DNA from: Harmothoe impar | Lineage: Eukaryota; Annelida; Polychaeta; Phyllodocida; Polynoidae | NCBI GenBank assembly: GCA_947462335.1 | Contig: OX381720.1 | Location: 4,657,501-4,721,500 of the forward strand | Direction: 5' to 3' | Length of the DNA stretch: 64,000 nucleotides | Shown here: piece after piece, positions 1-10,547 of the stretch | How the letters are laid out: every line of letters starts with the position of its first letter | Position numbering within the stretch: the stretch's first letter is position 1 | Notes under the pieces: generated by a model | The model's database searches: none | Seen by the model: the letters and a program-made list of their open reading frames with translations, nothing else | Told to the model about the DNA's origin: nothing | Position numbers and translations under genes: made by a program

Positions 1-569
1 TTAGTAAAGATTTATTCAATTTCTTGTCAGGGCTATTCATGTTCATACTGTGCATATACTGTGCGTATCACTTTTATAGGCTTCTTATATATCTAGGAAA
101 AGTGTTTATTGAACTGCTCATAATATACAGAAGAGTGGGAATAGAAGTATTATATCAAAACTGAGTTTGTATTGACAGTGAACAAATCATAGTCAACAAC
201 TGTGAACACATCCTAGCTCCTGACCCTGGCAAAATTGACACACCTGATAACCAACTGGTGACTGTAGCGCAATGTGCCATGACCGTACCACCGTCAGATA
301 GCGTGGGATGGCTGCTCTCACAACCTTTTCTCAGAGTCTCCAGTGGTCCATTGTAGCCTTTTCCCCTCCCGGCTAGGACCACCTTCGTCAACACTGATAT
401 CTGCTATCTCTTTACCAGTCGCAAGTGTATTATGCTTCTACGGGTTGAAGCGGATCGGTGCAAGTCTCATGGGAGACCAGGACACTGAAGGTTCACTACA
501 GTCTGTGTACCGACACTTACAGACGCGACTCCTGTCAGGACAACTTGTTTCACTTGGGAAGATTTGGTG
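1..569. other. unannotated AT-rich stretch
   Basis: No gene, tRNA-like box pair or inverted repeat was recognised. The first bases (a TTTATTCAATTTC-like run) could be the reverse complement of a retroelement 3' end, but the edge is cut off. Confidence 0.3.
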
Positions 570-641
570 CCAGGTCTTCTCTGGGGATCGAACCCAGGAC
601 CTCTCACACACTTGTCCAGCGACTTGCTCACTAGGCCACCA
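570..641 (-). repeat. tRNA-like sequence (SINE head or tRNA pseudogene)
   Basis: On the minus strand an A-box-like TGGCCTAGTGAGC (626-638) is followed at normal tRNA distance by a perfect B box GGGTTCGATCCCC (583-595). The acceptor arm does not pair convincingly and no CCA-ready end is seen, so this is a pol III-derived repeat rather than a working tRNA. Confidence 0.6.
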
Positions 642-1273
642 AATCTCTTTGTACAATCATGGTGTATTCCCCCCTCAAATAGGCCCCAGAACACACAACA
701 GTGAGGCGACACAAAGTATTCTCAAAGATCACACAACTTCTTACCAATTACCAGTAAGCTATATAACTTACCCTTGGGTATCAATATGTTATGACATGAA
801 GTGGTTCTTAGACAATACAAAGACCGCCCTTATTGAGGGATGCCAATGCACTGACTAATAATAACATAATTTGCAGGGCTTGATATCTATAGTTAATCAG
901 CTATTAATACGCCCTGCCTTTACAGCCTTTCAGAACCTTTAATAAGGTCTTACATGGGATGGTTGTTTAGTTTATGCAAAGAACATGTGTGTATAGTTGA
1001 AGAACTTCCCATCTATTTCCAACATGGATTGAGTGAGTTTGCTCATTCAATGAGATTCAAATGATACAGTTTTTATATGTATCTCATTGCAAATTAACCC
1101 CTATTAAATAGGTGTTATATCTTTCATTGTAGTAGAGGGGATTGGTTGGGGAGGGGGTTGTAAAACAGTTCAACCCCTTTTGAGGGGGAAAAGCAATTTG
1201 ACCCTTCTTGAGGGAGGGGGGGGGGCTAAAATATTATGGTCCTTCTTAGAAAATAGACATTATCATTTAACAG
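642..1273. other. no gene; G-tract repeat near 1130-1215
   Basis: Apart from a G-rich segment (1130-1215) resembling the poly-G/poly-C elements at 33.8 and 43.3 kb, nothing is recognised here. Confidence 0.3.
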
Positions 1274-1351
1274 TCAGCCCCATTGGGAATCGAGCCAGGG
1301 ATCTTTAAGTTCTCAGTCCAAAGACTTGTCCACTGAGCCACTCCGACAGCT
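1274..1351 (-). repeat. tRNA-like sequence
   Basis: The minus strand has an A box GTGGCTCAGTGG (1330-1341) and B box GGCTCGATTCCCA (1284-1296) with tRNA-like spacing. Arms are imperfect. It probably belongs to a tRNA-derived SINE or is a decayed tRNA copy. Confidence 0.6.
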
Positions 1352-1454
1352 ACTATATGGCTGTAAGAATGTAGCATAGGTGCATGATAGACCTTTACTG
1401 CTGCTGCCCCCTTTTGTATATGATACACACCTCTCTGACCACACGTGTGTAAGC

Positions 1455-1577
1455 AGGTAAGTGAGTTGACAAAAAGTGTGTTACAATTCATAAGTGTGTA
1501 AAATCTCAAAGTGTGTTGCAAATTTGTGTGTGTTACTCTTTAAGCATGTTCCCACAACACACTGTTCTTAGAGTGTA
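1455..1577. repeat. partial TA-target MITE (CACTCTAAGAACAGTG family)
   Basis: The right end CAACACACTGTTCTTAGAGTG followed by TA matches the right end of the complete copy at 17631-17817, and the interior has the same GTGTGTTAC-type repeats. The left terminus is not found, so this is a truncated or diverged copy. Confidence 0.6.
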
Positions 1578-1743
1578 TATTAGTATTTAGTATTGATGGT
1601 ATAGTAAAATGTGAGGCAGGGGTTGTTAGGTTACCATATCCAAACTGAAGTGGCCCAGGAGTAGTGTCCTAGGGTATAAGGTTATATAGGGGGAAATGAC
1701 CTAGGAAGTACTGTCATGGGGAGGGGATGTCTTAGGGTAAGGT

Positions 1744-2303
1744 GCATATGGCTCAGTCTCATGAGTTTGTAACATTTCAAACGTCTTTGACCGGTGGCGT
1801 CTTTGACCGGTGGCGTCTTTGACCGGTGCCGTCTTTGACCGGGTATGTGATTAAAATGAAGAAAAAAGTTATATATAGTAAAGAAATTTAAGCTTCAACT
1901 TCTTCATGTAATAAACAGTCTATGGTTGTTTTACCCAATTAAAAATAAATAATTTTAATGCACAATTTAAGGGCTCCTTTTGGGCTTTTTTTCTTCAGCC
2001 GGTCAAAGACGTCACCGGTCAAAGACGACGCCGGTCAAAGACGTTTCAACTGTTCCAAACTCATGAGACTGAGCCAGTAACATAAATATATGAAATATAT
2101 CAATTTTAAATAATGCCTCGAAATGATGTGTTATAACATATTGTACAAAAAATTTACCCATTTCTTTACTATACACTACTTTTTTCTTCATTTTAATCAC
2201 ATACCCGGTCAAAGACGGCACCGGTCAAAGACGGCACCGGTCAAAGACGGCACCGGTCAAAGACGTTTGAAATGTTACAAACTCATGAGACTGAGCCATA
2301 TGC
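1744..2303. mobile_element. fold-back element FB1 with 16-bp repeat arms
   Basis: A 560-bp inverted-repeat element. The left terminus GCATATGGCTCAGTCTCATG is repeated inverted at the right end (2284-2303). Each arm continues into tandem copies of a 16-bp unit CGTCTTTGACCGGTGG: four units at 1782-1843, and four on the other strand at 2204-2266. The arms then continue into AT-rich DNA (1845-1890 pairs with 2149-2203). A second, inner right end (1998-2076) ending in the same TGAGCC motif suggests an internal duplication or an older nested copy. No ORF is present and no target duplication is obvious. Related fragments lie at 34259-34345 and about 40050-40080. Confidence 0.8.
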
Positions 2304-2323
2304 GTTAGTATAAGAAATGACTG

Positions 2324-2384
2324 CACAGAGAAAAGAAACAGCGTCAAAAGGGACTCCCTTTTGATGCTGTTTCTCCTCTCTGTG
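2324..2384. repeat. 61-bp hairpin MITE (CACAGAGAAAAG family)
   Basis: CACAGAG at the left and CTCTGTG at the right close a near-perfect palindrome with AAACAGCGTCAAAAGGGA pairing to the opposite arm. Longer relatives start at 9267 and lie at 43504-43746. Confidence 0.75.
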
Positions 2385-2584
2385 TGTATATGAATCATGT
2401 CACAACCCCCATCATGACTGCTGTAATTGTTTCCCGTTTGACTTCCGTCCTCCATGTGTCCCACAACATGTACAAGTCTGGGACAATCAGCTCAATCAGT
2501 GCAGCATACGGCGGGCACCAGACACAGGCACTGACTGCTGGATGCAACATGTCTCGTTATAGTCAATGAGACATCCAGAATCAT

Positions 2585-2812
2585 TTAACCCTTTAAGAGG
2601 GGCATCTTACTGCATCATGCCCTTGGTCGTCATGATGCATGAATGCAGCCCTGGTGAGTAACTTGCTAGTGCTGCATTCAAGCACCATGCCGACCCTACA
2701 GGGTTGAGACACTCCTGTAGTGTAGGCATGATGCATGCATCAATGCAGCACTAGCAAATAACTTGCCGATACAAATGTCATCTTTTAGCAACATCCGTCC
2801 TTAAAGTGTTAA
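2585..2812. mobile_element. TTAA MITE family TM-A, full-length copy
   Basis: Begins TTAACCCTTTAAG and ends in a slightly degraded CCTTAAAGTGTTAA. The interior shows the family hairpins around GCAGCCCTGGTGAG and the GCCGACC...GTAGGCAT stem. See 42467-42717 for the family description. Confidence 0.8.
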
Positions 2813-2960
2813 GGGCCGCATAATGCACTCTATCATCAATATGCATAAATGTAGCAGTGGTGAGTAACCATTTATATGCATGATGCTGACCTTATATGGA
2901 GTTGATACACTCCTGAAGGATCAGCACGATGCATCCATGCAGCCCCATGACAAAGGGAAT
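2809..2960. repeat. TM-A fragment abutting the previous copy
   Basis: Starts in the terminal TTAA of the preceding copy with GGGCCGCATAATGC and runs through the central ACACTCCTGAAGGATCAGC stem, then loses similarity. Two copies share or abut at one TTAA. Confidence 0.6.
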
Positions 2961-3908
2961 ACCACGTTCAAGTACTATTCAAGACCATTAAAGAAAATGA
3001 TGCCCCAAGGCTTCATATTAATTTGTCAATATGATGCGTGAACTCAGCACTAGGGGGTTAATCGCTGGCCTGCATTCACAGGTTAGAACGGCATGCTTAA
3101 AGAATGCAAAAGCCCACTAGTAGGGTAAAGGCTGGAAGATGCAAATTATGCACAGAACATACCAGTCGACTTTTGCACAGCAAATAACGATATTTGTATT
3201 CTTTAGTAATGCTATGATCAGATGATGACAGCCTTCTTTTGGTGATTATTTCAAATGTACTTCTCACTAAATAACAGACCTATCCTAAGGAAATGCGTTT
3301 ATAATGAGTTTGAACTGGGTTTTTTTTCCAATTCCTTATTTAATGATTGATTTTAAAGTTAGCATGATGATGTTAAATTCTGTAATTCATACTCAAGATA
3401 ACATTATTTGGTGTAGTAAATAGTAAGATAATTATATCACAAATCTTTATTACGAAAAATCGAAAAAGTGAAATTCCTTGTGTTGGGTTTTGTGTGATAT
3501 TTTTTCTTTTTTACCATTTCTATCAACACCCACACTTGCATCCATCATAGGATCACCCAACCAGGCAATAGCGTCATAAGAATAATGTGGTATTAATTAA
3601 TAACTGACCCATTATTTGTAGTGCAACAGCCCCTTGGAATGGCAGCCCATTAGCTGTGTACACAAAATAGGGTTGTACAATTACAGGTGTGTTTGGGGTT
3701 GGCAAAAGGAATGTGAAAGTGCTGTAGAGGCAGTATTTGTGGCGTGTACTGGGAAAAGGGACCTAAGTGCACCCTGCACTAAGGGCCTTTTTCACAGATC
3801 GTGTCACATTTATTGTCCATATAAGCAGTGCACCACACTGATAATCTTTAGGCTTCAGAATTTAGTCAGTACTGGCTAAAAAAAAAAGTACCTAACATTA
3901 CCTAACCT
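2961..3908. other. unannotated AT-rich stretch
   Basis: Only a short TM-A remnant (about 3028-3062) is seen; the remainder is AT-rich with no persuasive frame or repeat. Confidence 0.3.
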
Positions 3909-4123
3909 TGTTAGTCATTTTCTGGCTCCCCATACATCCAATCTAGGTTCGTTAGTTGGTCAGTACTGACCAGCTCACCATAGTCTTCTCCATTTCAATG
4001 AGTTTTGGGCTAAGTCCTTTTGGGTATTCGTCATATGTTGTTTTGCCTCTGTAGTTTTTAAATACCCTGACCAATATCCCTATGACTAACCTGCGATAGC
4101 CACTACAGATTAAGGCCCAGAGC
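3909..4123 (-). repeat. dispersed repeat R, inverted orientation
   Basis: GTTAGTCATTTTCTGGCTCCC at the left and AGCCACTACAGATTAAGGCCC at the right are the reverse complement of the repeat at 37076-37305. About 215 bp. It has no ORF, and the class is unknown. Confidence 0.6.
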
Positions 4124-4910
4124 ATTTAGATTATCAGTTCAGTAGAGAATGCCCTATGTAGTTGCTTGGTGCTGTGGTATGGCTGGTCAGACATCCCGGG
4201 GAGGGAGATGTCATTTTGTAGCAACAGGTTTATGAGGGCTGGTCGGTTCTGATGGGGGAGGAATACCACAGAGTTCAGACCTATCCAGGGGTCGGGGCAA
4301 GTATATTCGAACCCCTTTAGTGCAAAGATCAAGTATCATTTTAGATAGGGTACAAGTGAATTGCTGTATAAGTGTTATAAGCCAAGGAGAGGGTAATTGA
4401 CCATGGCTCCAGCTGTGGATGATTACCGCTGTCAAAGGCTAATAACATGTATGTAGCTAGTCACGCTTATCATATCTGACTTACACTCACAGTAGGAGAG
4501 TGTGCTCAATGGACCGCATCCACATACACCCATGTATGTAAAATGAAGTCAAGCCATATTTTTTGTTCTCTCAGCCAACTGTGGTACCTATGCACAAAAT
4601 GACAGAAAATACATTCTTGTGGTAGAATGAAAAACGTCATTGCCCCGCCCCCAGCCGTTATTAAGAAATGACCACTCCCTAATAGGGAGATAATACTGCC
4701 ATTCACCGATGTCCAAAGCGGGCAACCTTCACACGAAAAACAATTATCCTGTGCTAAAACAGAGAACACTGCTCAACATAGAGGACATTCCTAGGCTTGC
4801 CGCCCACGGGGAACGTGTAGACAGAGGGTATGTTGGATATATTGTTATTGGGAACTAATTGCTACAGACCACTCCCTCCCTGCAGCTACTTGGGGGTAAA
4901 GTACTCATTT
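4124..4910. other. no gene; poly-C-tract element fragment
   Basis: The segment 4640-4695 ends with TTAAGAAATGACCACTCCCT, the terminus shared with the elements at 33818-34053 and 43232-43395. The rest is unassigned. Confidence 0.35.
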
Positions 4911-5132
4911 CAAGCTGACCCCAGCTCCTCCTCCGATGCATTCAAGCGACATCGCTGGTATCGGAGGGGCCATAACCGCATCACCTCCCCCCATATATTG
5001 AGGGGTATCCTTCCGTGGTACCTGCCTGCATTTATAATACCACAACACCCAGCGCATCAGAACTATTTTCACCAGGAAGCTTTAGTGCCAGCGATGGCGC
5101 TCAGGAACAGAGGTTGAGGTGGGGTCAGCTTG
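4911..5132. mobile_element. 222-bp TIR element (CAAGCTGRCCCC family), copy 1
   Basis: Ends CAAGCTGACCCC and GGGGTCAGCTTG are inverted repeats. The body aligns along its whole length with 32441-32666, including CATATATTG and GCTCAGGAACAGAGGT. The flanks share a diverged direct repeat (GTACTCATTT against CTGTTCATTT), consistent with an old 9-10 bp target duplication. Confidence 0.75.
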
Positions 5133-5155
5133 CTGTTCATTTATGTCGGAACAAA

Positions 5156-5355
5156 TTACCGTATCATCACGTTTCAGCTCTGTGTTTTGAATAAGCACTT
5201 ACCCTGTATGACCGCCTGGAGTAGTGGGGTCTTGGAATTTAGCTTGAGCACTATAAAGTAGAATTTCGAACAAGTGCCTGTGTTGTATGTGTGGGATGGG
5301 TATAGGACACCAAATCTATTAGTGCCAGGACGCTTAGTACATGACGGTACGGTAA
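5156..5355. repeat. possible short TIR element
   Basis: TTACCGTATCATCACG at the left and the inverted CATGACGGTACGGTAA at the right bound about 200 bp of unrecognised DNA. The motif GACGGTACGGTAAA recurs near 39055. The terminal match is short, so this is tentative. Confidence 0.35.
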
Positions 5356-5627
5356 ACTATAGTTGACAAAACTGAAGACACACTGTAAAAAGTTGTTGTT
5401 CGTGAACAGCAATATGTGCTGTAACTATACAGTACTTTAGCTGTAAAAGATAATACAGCTTTTGCTGTACACATACAATTCTGTTACTGTAGATGCAGGT
5501 TCGAATCCTATAACCAGCAACCAGAGGGAGAGAGAGCAGAGAGGTTGGAGGGAGTACCATACTCCACAGCTCAAATATGACCTGATCTTTTCAAAAGCCC
5601 AATGATGCAGGCTACATAGTGACTGCC

Positions 5628-5699
5628 CCTCTAGCTCAGTCGGTAGAGCCGTGGGAGATGTAATCTGAGGGTCAGCAGTTCCAGTCCCGGCAGGAAACT
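5628..5699 (+). repeat. tRNA-Thr-like pseudogene
   Basis: GCCCCTCTAGCTCAGTCGG gives a strong A box. The anticodon-loop region contains ATGTAAT, which could be read as TGT (Thr). The T loop TTCCAGT is altered and the 3' acceptor strand does not pair with the 5' strand. It is not a functional tRNA as read. Confidence 0.55.
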
Positions 5700-6035
5700 C
5701 TCACACAAACTGCATTTCTCCTGATGCAATTCTGAAGTATAATATATTTTGGTACACTGAAATGTTACTATTGAAAATATGCAGAGGATAAGACCAATGT
5801 ATCTCAACAATCTGCATGAAAGATAGTAAAATTTACTTTGAAAAACATCTATAGGCCATCAAGATTACACTTCAGCTAATGGTAGTTCAGTCCTTATTAG
5901 TACATTACTGCAATAGGGTAATTTTCATATTATCCCTTGAACAGTGTAGTTCTAAAATTGTCCCCAGGGATCCTGTGTTGACCTCATTACCATTCACACA
6001 TAAGTAGAAGGTGTTTCAATGCACCTGACATGCAG

Positions 6036-6100
6036 GATTCACTGGCGTAGTGGTCATGGTTCAGGACTATGGATTGGAACCTGGGGGTTCAAATCTCCAA
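6036..6100 (+). repeat. tRNA-like sequence
   Basis: CTGGCGTAGTGGTCATGG resembles an A box and GGGGGTTCAAATCTCC a B box. It lies inside the same TIR element as the tRNA-Thr-like copy. Confidence 0.5.
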
Positions 6101-6633
6101 GATGTTGAATATGTGACCTTTTTAGAACTCAGGTCTGCGTCTACAGTAGATTCTACTGTAGGTCTACAGCAGAATTTACTGGAACCAAAGTTGCCCCCAA
6201 TAGTTGCTGTACAGGAACACTACTTACTTCTAACAGTGTGCAGGGAATGTCTGAGAGATAAACACTCTCCTATTACTACAGGAGGTGATATCCCCCCGAC
6301 TCCTTAGTTAATCACTGCCCTGGTAACAAATGACGAGAAATTCCCGTGATCTTTTGGGGATTTTGTGAGCAAAATTTCACGTAAAATCACGGGATTAAAG
6401 ACGTGAATCTACATGTAAAATCCCGTGAAATCACAGGATTTACCCCAGGTAAGCATCAGAACGTGGGTTCGAATCCTTAGTGTTACTTTCCTCATTGAAC
6501 GTCAGGTTTGTGTATCTGCTCCGATATTAAGTATCTGTATATTTCAGTTATATATGGAAAAAAATTCCAAACATTAGTAATCCCCCCTCCAGGCTCAACT
6601 AAAAGACACGTTTTTAACTGTTTATAGAAAACA

Positions 6634-6708
6634 ATAGCTCTATAGGGACTCGACCCCTCTATCTTGAGACTGATGGCGCAATGCTCTATAGGCTGAGCTA
6701 ATATGGCT
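6634..6708 (-). repeat. tRNA-like sequence
   Basis: On the minus strand TTAGCTCAGCCTATAGAGC is an A-box region with an inserted base, and GGGGTCGAGTCCC is a good B box. The body resembles an elongator tRNA, but the anticodon stem is not clean. Confidence 0.55.
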
Positions 6709-7198
6709 TGCTGTTATGGACCGGTCTAAAAGTGGTAGTGTTTTATCCTGTAGCCCCTCCAATGCAAGACTAAGGTTGCCAAAGGCAACCCCAATGCAGC
6801 TCAAATGTAAAGCAGACGTAGTCTATGCTTTCAGCACGTCTACGTCTGTTTTTAGTGAACTACGATGGGTCTGCTATAGGTGTTATAAAGACACATGAAT
6901 GTATATACACATTGATTGATTTCCTACAATGGAAAAAGGTATAGTGGGTTTGGTTTAGGTGTCTATTAGGTTTTTGCCTAAAAGTATAAGAGGGAACCGA
7001 GCTCTCAACCTACTGATTCATGGGCCAGTGCCCTAGGACCTAGACTATTGAGGCATGTGCAGACAGGGGTACATGAACTGTGACTGGAGTGTGATAACCA
7101 CTGACCTATCATTAGGGACATATGAACGAAGTGGAACTGGAGCAGGATGGTAGAAACATGTATAGTGACATCTGCATTTAATTAGCATTAGCAGATTA

Positions 7199-7267
7199 GG
7201 GACCCTTAGCAAACATGACGTAGCTCATCAAACGCAGACGTAGCCTACCCTTTTAGCTAAAGGTCCC
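7199..7267. repeat. GGGACC MITE, 69 bp, TA duplication
   Basis: GGGACCCTTAGCAAAC and TAGCTAAAGGTCCC are inverted ends and TA flanks both sides (7197-7198, 7268-7269). The core carries ACGTAGCTCATCAAACGCAG. Confidence 0.8.
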
Positions 7268-7377
7268 TAATGTTATGAAAGAGGACTCTGATTTGTGTTA
7301 ATTTGAAAAAAAAAAAGAAAAAAAAAGAAGCACAGACAAAGTAATATTTTAGATCTATGGTAAGTCGGAGCTTAATA

Positions 7378-7485
7378 GAGACCTTTAGCACCCACATAAA
7401 AGCTCACTAAACCCAGACGTAGCAGTGCTGAAGGCATAGGATACGTCTGGGTTAAATGAGCCAAGTCGGGTTTGCTAAAGGTCCC
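7378..7485. repeat. GGGACC MITE, diverged copy
   Basis: GAGACCTTTAGCACC and TTTGCTAAAGGTCCC close an inverted repeat. The two arms contain CAGACGTAGCAGTGCTGAAGG and a pairing TACGTCTGGGTTAAATGAGC. Confidence 0.75.
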
Positions 7486-7593
7486 CACAAAGATAAAGGT
7501 GCCTTCTGAAACGTCCATGAAGTACTGAGTGTACTAGAGTACTATTGGCATGAGCTGTGTACACTGCAGGGTAATAGGGCATTAGGGGAGAAC

Positions 7594-7658
7594 TCGTTGG
7601 TGTAATGGATAGGATGGCCACCTTGCAATGGGGGAATGTGGGTTCTAGTCCAACATGT
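7594..7658 (+). repeat. tRNA-like sequence
   Basis: TTGGTGTAATGGATAGGATGG (A-box region) and TGTGGGTTCTAGTCC (B-box-like). The anticodon arm CCACC-TTGCAAT-GGGGG can pair, placing GCA in the loop. The acceptor arm does not close; a decayed tRNA or SINE head. Confidence 0.5.
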
Positions 7659-7733
7659 ACCGTTGGGTTTTCGTTTTTTAAGCCTTCGTTTCCTTTAGCT
7701 ATTGTCACTAGTCTATTACAATTTCTTTTATTA

Positions 7734-7841
7734 GGGACCTTTAGCAAACTCGGCGTAGCTCACTAAACGCAGACGTAGTAGTGCTAAAGGGATAGGCTAC
7801 GTCTGCGTTCAATGAGCTTTTACGTGGTTGCTAAAGGTCCC
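7734..7841. repeat. GGGACC MITE, best 108-bp copy
   Basis: GGGACCTTTAGCAAAC and GTTGCTAAAGGTCCC are its ends, with TA on each side (7732-7733, 7842-7843). The whole element is an imperfect palindrome: ACGCAGACGTAG on the left pairs with CTACGTCTGCGT on the right. No coding capacity. Confidence 0.85.
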
Positions 7842-8626
7842 TAATCTGTCTAGCCTACGTAACGAACCAATAAGATAATGACTTGAATTTTTTACCAGGA
7901 TTTACACAACATTAGAGAATGTTGGCTGGCATGTTCGTCAATATAGATCTATTAATTTGCATGTTCTAGAAACCGCCCAATGCTCAATTATACATACATT
8001 GGCACAGATATACAGTGTTTATCTATTTATATGCATACATTGAGCAAACTGTGCTAGGGGCAGGTAATAGTACTAAAACATAGAGTACATCTACCTTCAA
8101 TGGTAAGGGAGACCATAAATTAAACTATTAATAAGAAAATGATAAAATAGCACTATGAGATTTAATGTAGAAATAGTCACGGCCTTTGTACAATGTACCT
8201 CAATACACATTTACAGGTCAGTGTACACCAGTCACTGTTCGTGTACTCCTTTCTACACATGCCTCAATAGTCCATGTCCTATGACACGGGACCATAAATC
8301 AGTAGGTTGAGAGTTCGGTTCCCTGTTAGTACTTGTATAAAATGCTTCGTACAAACCTTCCTGTAATATGGATTGAATGAGTAAGAAAGGTTTTCCTTTT
8401 GCACATACATGTTTGTGTATCAGTACTTCCGACTTTTTAACTGACGTCTGTCGTTTTTGGGATTCGAACCCACACAGTCCTGTTTACTAGAATCCCGTGA
8501 TATAACGGGAAATCTTGCTCACAGAATCCCGTGATATCACGGGAATAAAACCCGGGTTAATCCCGGGTCGGACCCCAGTTGGACCCGTGTTATTCAGGGG
8601 GAATTCACGGGAATTTGTTTCCAGGG

Positions 8627-8914
8627 TGTTCTGTGGCTTCAACAAATCCATCCTTATTTTTTATACCATTAATGCTTGCACCCTCGGACGTGAATTCCTT
8701 CTATTGCATTGTGGTTTGCCCCCACTCCTACACCCCCTTGATCAGCCACCCACTCCATCCTCCGCCCTTTTATATTTATGGGTCTCTTGAATCTATAATG
8801 CATTTAAAATGACCAAGGACAGAAATAGCCCATAACTGATAGACATGACCGATGTAACCCCATCAATATGACTAGACGGGTGACATATCAAGCTTCCTGT
8901 GGCATCTGTTCTGT
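8627..8914. other. no feature recognised
   Basis: Unassigned DNA between a long TIR element and a TM-A copy; short frames here have no coding signature. Confidence 0.3.
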
Positions 8915-9158
8915 TTAACCCTTTAAGGGCCGCATAGTGCTTTAATTCTTTGTTGTGATGATATACTAATGCAACCCTGGCGCCTGTCGCCAGTGCTTCA
9001 CTCAAACATCAAGCCAACCCTTCGTGAGTGTATCAACCCCATAGGGTCAGCATGACGCTTGAATGCAGCCCTGGTGTGTCTCTCGCCAGGGCTGCATTCA
9101 TGCATCATATTGATAAAAGGCATGGTACATTAAAGCACATTGCGGTCCTTATCGGGTT
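8915..9158. mobile_element. TM-A MITE, symmetric subfamily
   Basis: Starts TTAACCCTTTAAGGGCCGCATAG and ends with the complementary GCACATTGCGGTCCTTA followed by a degraded TTAA. In this subfamily the two outer ends are inverted copies of each other (GGGCCGCATAGTGCTTTAAT). Confidence 0.8.
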
Positions 9159-9266
9159 GCGACATCTGTTCTGATTAGTGCAATGTGCAGCAGGCGGGTT
9201 CAGTGGGTCAGCAGCCCGTCTTCCGCCTCGCCATCAGCCACCATCCAACTACTCTCCTCCACATAG

Positions 9267-9431
9267 CACAGAGAAAAGAAACAGCGTCAAAGGGGAGTCC
9301 AGGTTGCCTCCAGAATGACTCCCCTCTCTGGGGGAGCCCAGGTCACCTAAGAGAGCATAGGTGACTCTGTGGGTGACCTAGGGCAGTCACCTGGGGGAGT
9401 CATATAGCCCTCTGGTGACTCTTTTAGGTCA
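9267..9431. repeat. CACAGAG MITE, partial
   Basis: CACAGAGAAAAGAAACAGCG followed by AGGGGAGTCCAGGTTGCCTC aligns with 43504 onward. The right terminus with TTTTCTCTGTG is missing. Confidence 0.6.
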
Positions 9432-9509
9432 GCTAGAAGTTTCAGTCAGTGAAGTTGTTTCAAGCTACCAGCAGGGGTTGTCGTCCCTTCTGCCGCCTGG
9501 TCGTATTAT

Positions 9510-9766
9510 TAGACACTAGCGAGATACTGGTGGCATCACCATGTTTTCCTGTGGTACCCATTGTATCACCCTAGTCACCAGCAACCAGCTCAGCCAAATC
9601 TCATGTCCGAGATTAGGGTACAAACAGGGTGTGAGTATTGTGAGTGGGTTGTACCTGGGAATTCCTCATGTCAACTGTCCCTAATAGAGTAGTGGTTAGC
9701 AGGCAGTGCCTGACCCTCAGGTGAGGGTAGTTTTAGCAACAATGACTCTCACTTTTCTGTGTGTGT
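9510..9766. repeat. composite: GCACTAGCGAG repeat arm plus half hairpin MITE
   Basis: 9510-9690 aligns with one arm of 44074-44613 (CACTAGCGAGATACTGG, CCAGCAACCAGCTC). It is joined directly to 9691-9766, the right half of the hairpin MITE complete at 25413-25531 (CTGACCCTCAGGTGAGGG, CTCACTTTTCTGTGTG). Confidence 0.6.
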
Positions 9767-10303
9767 AGGCCTACTCGCATTCAAATATCATGCTGACAAA
9801 GGTCATACCACAATTAAGCACTAAGCTGTCCTTAAAGTGCTTGTACTTTGTGTCATGCTATGTTTGACCTTCAAGTCACCTCATTGACTTCCAAACCACA
9901 TGTTATGAACAACTGAGTGACCCATTCCAAGACGACCCCAGCTCCCCCACACTAGATGTGGACAGGGGCTGTTGTCACATTGTGAGGCATCCCAGGTGCC
10001 GTATGGCTCGTTAGAGTGTCTTGTTTCAAATAATAATCAAATTTAAGCACTGTACAGAGATACTTATGGTCTCTGATAAGCGCCGGTGCAGAAATAGTCG
10101 GTTATAAGAGTATGATTTCCCTTCTTATCTCATGTTTTGCTAGTCAAACCACTTAAAATGTACTGCTTTCTTTCGCTACGATCAGAACCATTTTAGTGTG
10201 ACGAGCGCCGTGTTTCTTGTTGTTTTGGTTGCACTGATTCCTCCACGTGAATGTACGCTGGGAACTTATTTTCCGAGTGTGACAGCGACTTCCTGTCATG
10301 TTT
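9767..10303. other. no gene; decayed TM-A trace
   Basis: About 9787-9845 resembles the right half of TM-A (CATGCTGACAAAGG, TGTCCTTAAAGTG). The remainder is unassigned. Confidence 0.3.
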
Positions 10304-10547
10304 CCGCCATTTTGTTGGGGGACTTATAACTTTGCTGGGTCCAGCCATAGCACACAGATATGTTGATAATGATTAAATAAGGGTCTAAATTAACCAAATA
10401 CTCTCGGATGAATCGGGAAATAGGCATTTATATGGATGTATTAATTATTTTAGATGCCAAACTCTGCCATATATATCCACGATTGGCGAATTCTAGGAGT
10501 CAGGCATACCAAAACAATGCTTTACGTCCCCCCCCAACAAAATGGCC
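10304..10547. repeat. inverted pair CGCCATTTTGTTGGGGG
   Basis: CCGCCATTTTGTTGGGGGAC (10304-10323) recurs inverted at 10526-10547. The minus-strand reading AAAATGGCGG with nearby CAGGAAG resembles YY1 and ETS promoter sites. The inverted copy makes a small transposon equally likely. Confidence 0.35.

Larger units (their letters stand above)
5381..6238. mobile_element. TIR element with tRNA-like cargo (CACTGTAAAAAGTTG family)
   Basis: The left end CACTGTAAAAAGTTGTTGTT and the right end CTTACTTCTAACAGTG match the two ends of the element at 37306-38631. Both ends carry repeated CTGTACAGTA-like motifs. Between them lie two tRNA-like segments (5628-5699, 6036-6100). No transposase frame is present, so it is non-autonomous. 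Confidence 0.65.
6318..8626. mobile_element. 2.3-kb element with long degenerate TIRs
   Basis: CCCTGGTAACAAAT at 6318 and ATTTGTTTCCAGGG ending at 8626 are inverted. The arms stay inverted further in: TGTGAGCAAAATTTC (left) pairs with the complement of GAAATCTTGCTCACA (right), with several CCCGTGATNTCACGGG palindromes. A second inner pair, about 6983-7092 against 8221-8333, includes GGGAACCGAGCTCTCAACC and its complement. Three GGGACC MITEs and two tRNA-like sequences lie inside. No ORF of note is present. Either one large non-autonomous element or nested ones. Confidence 0.55.

Noticed and set aside
343..858. 171-codon open frame
   Set aside because: It reads antisense through a tRNA-like repeat and has no recognisable domain.
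5628..5699. Functional tRNA-Thr gene
   Set aside because: The acceptor strands do not pair and the T loop is altered; it lies inside a TIR element.
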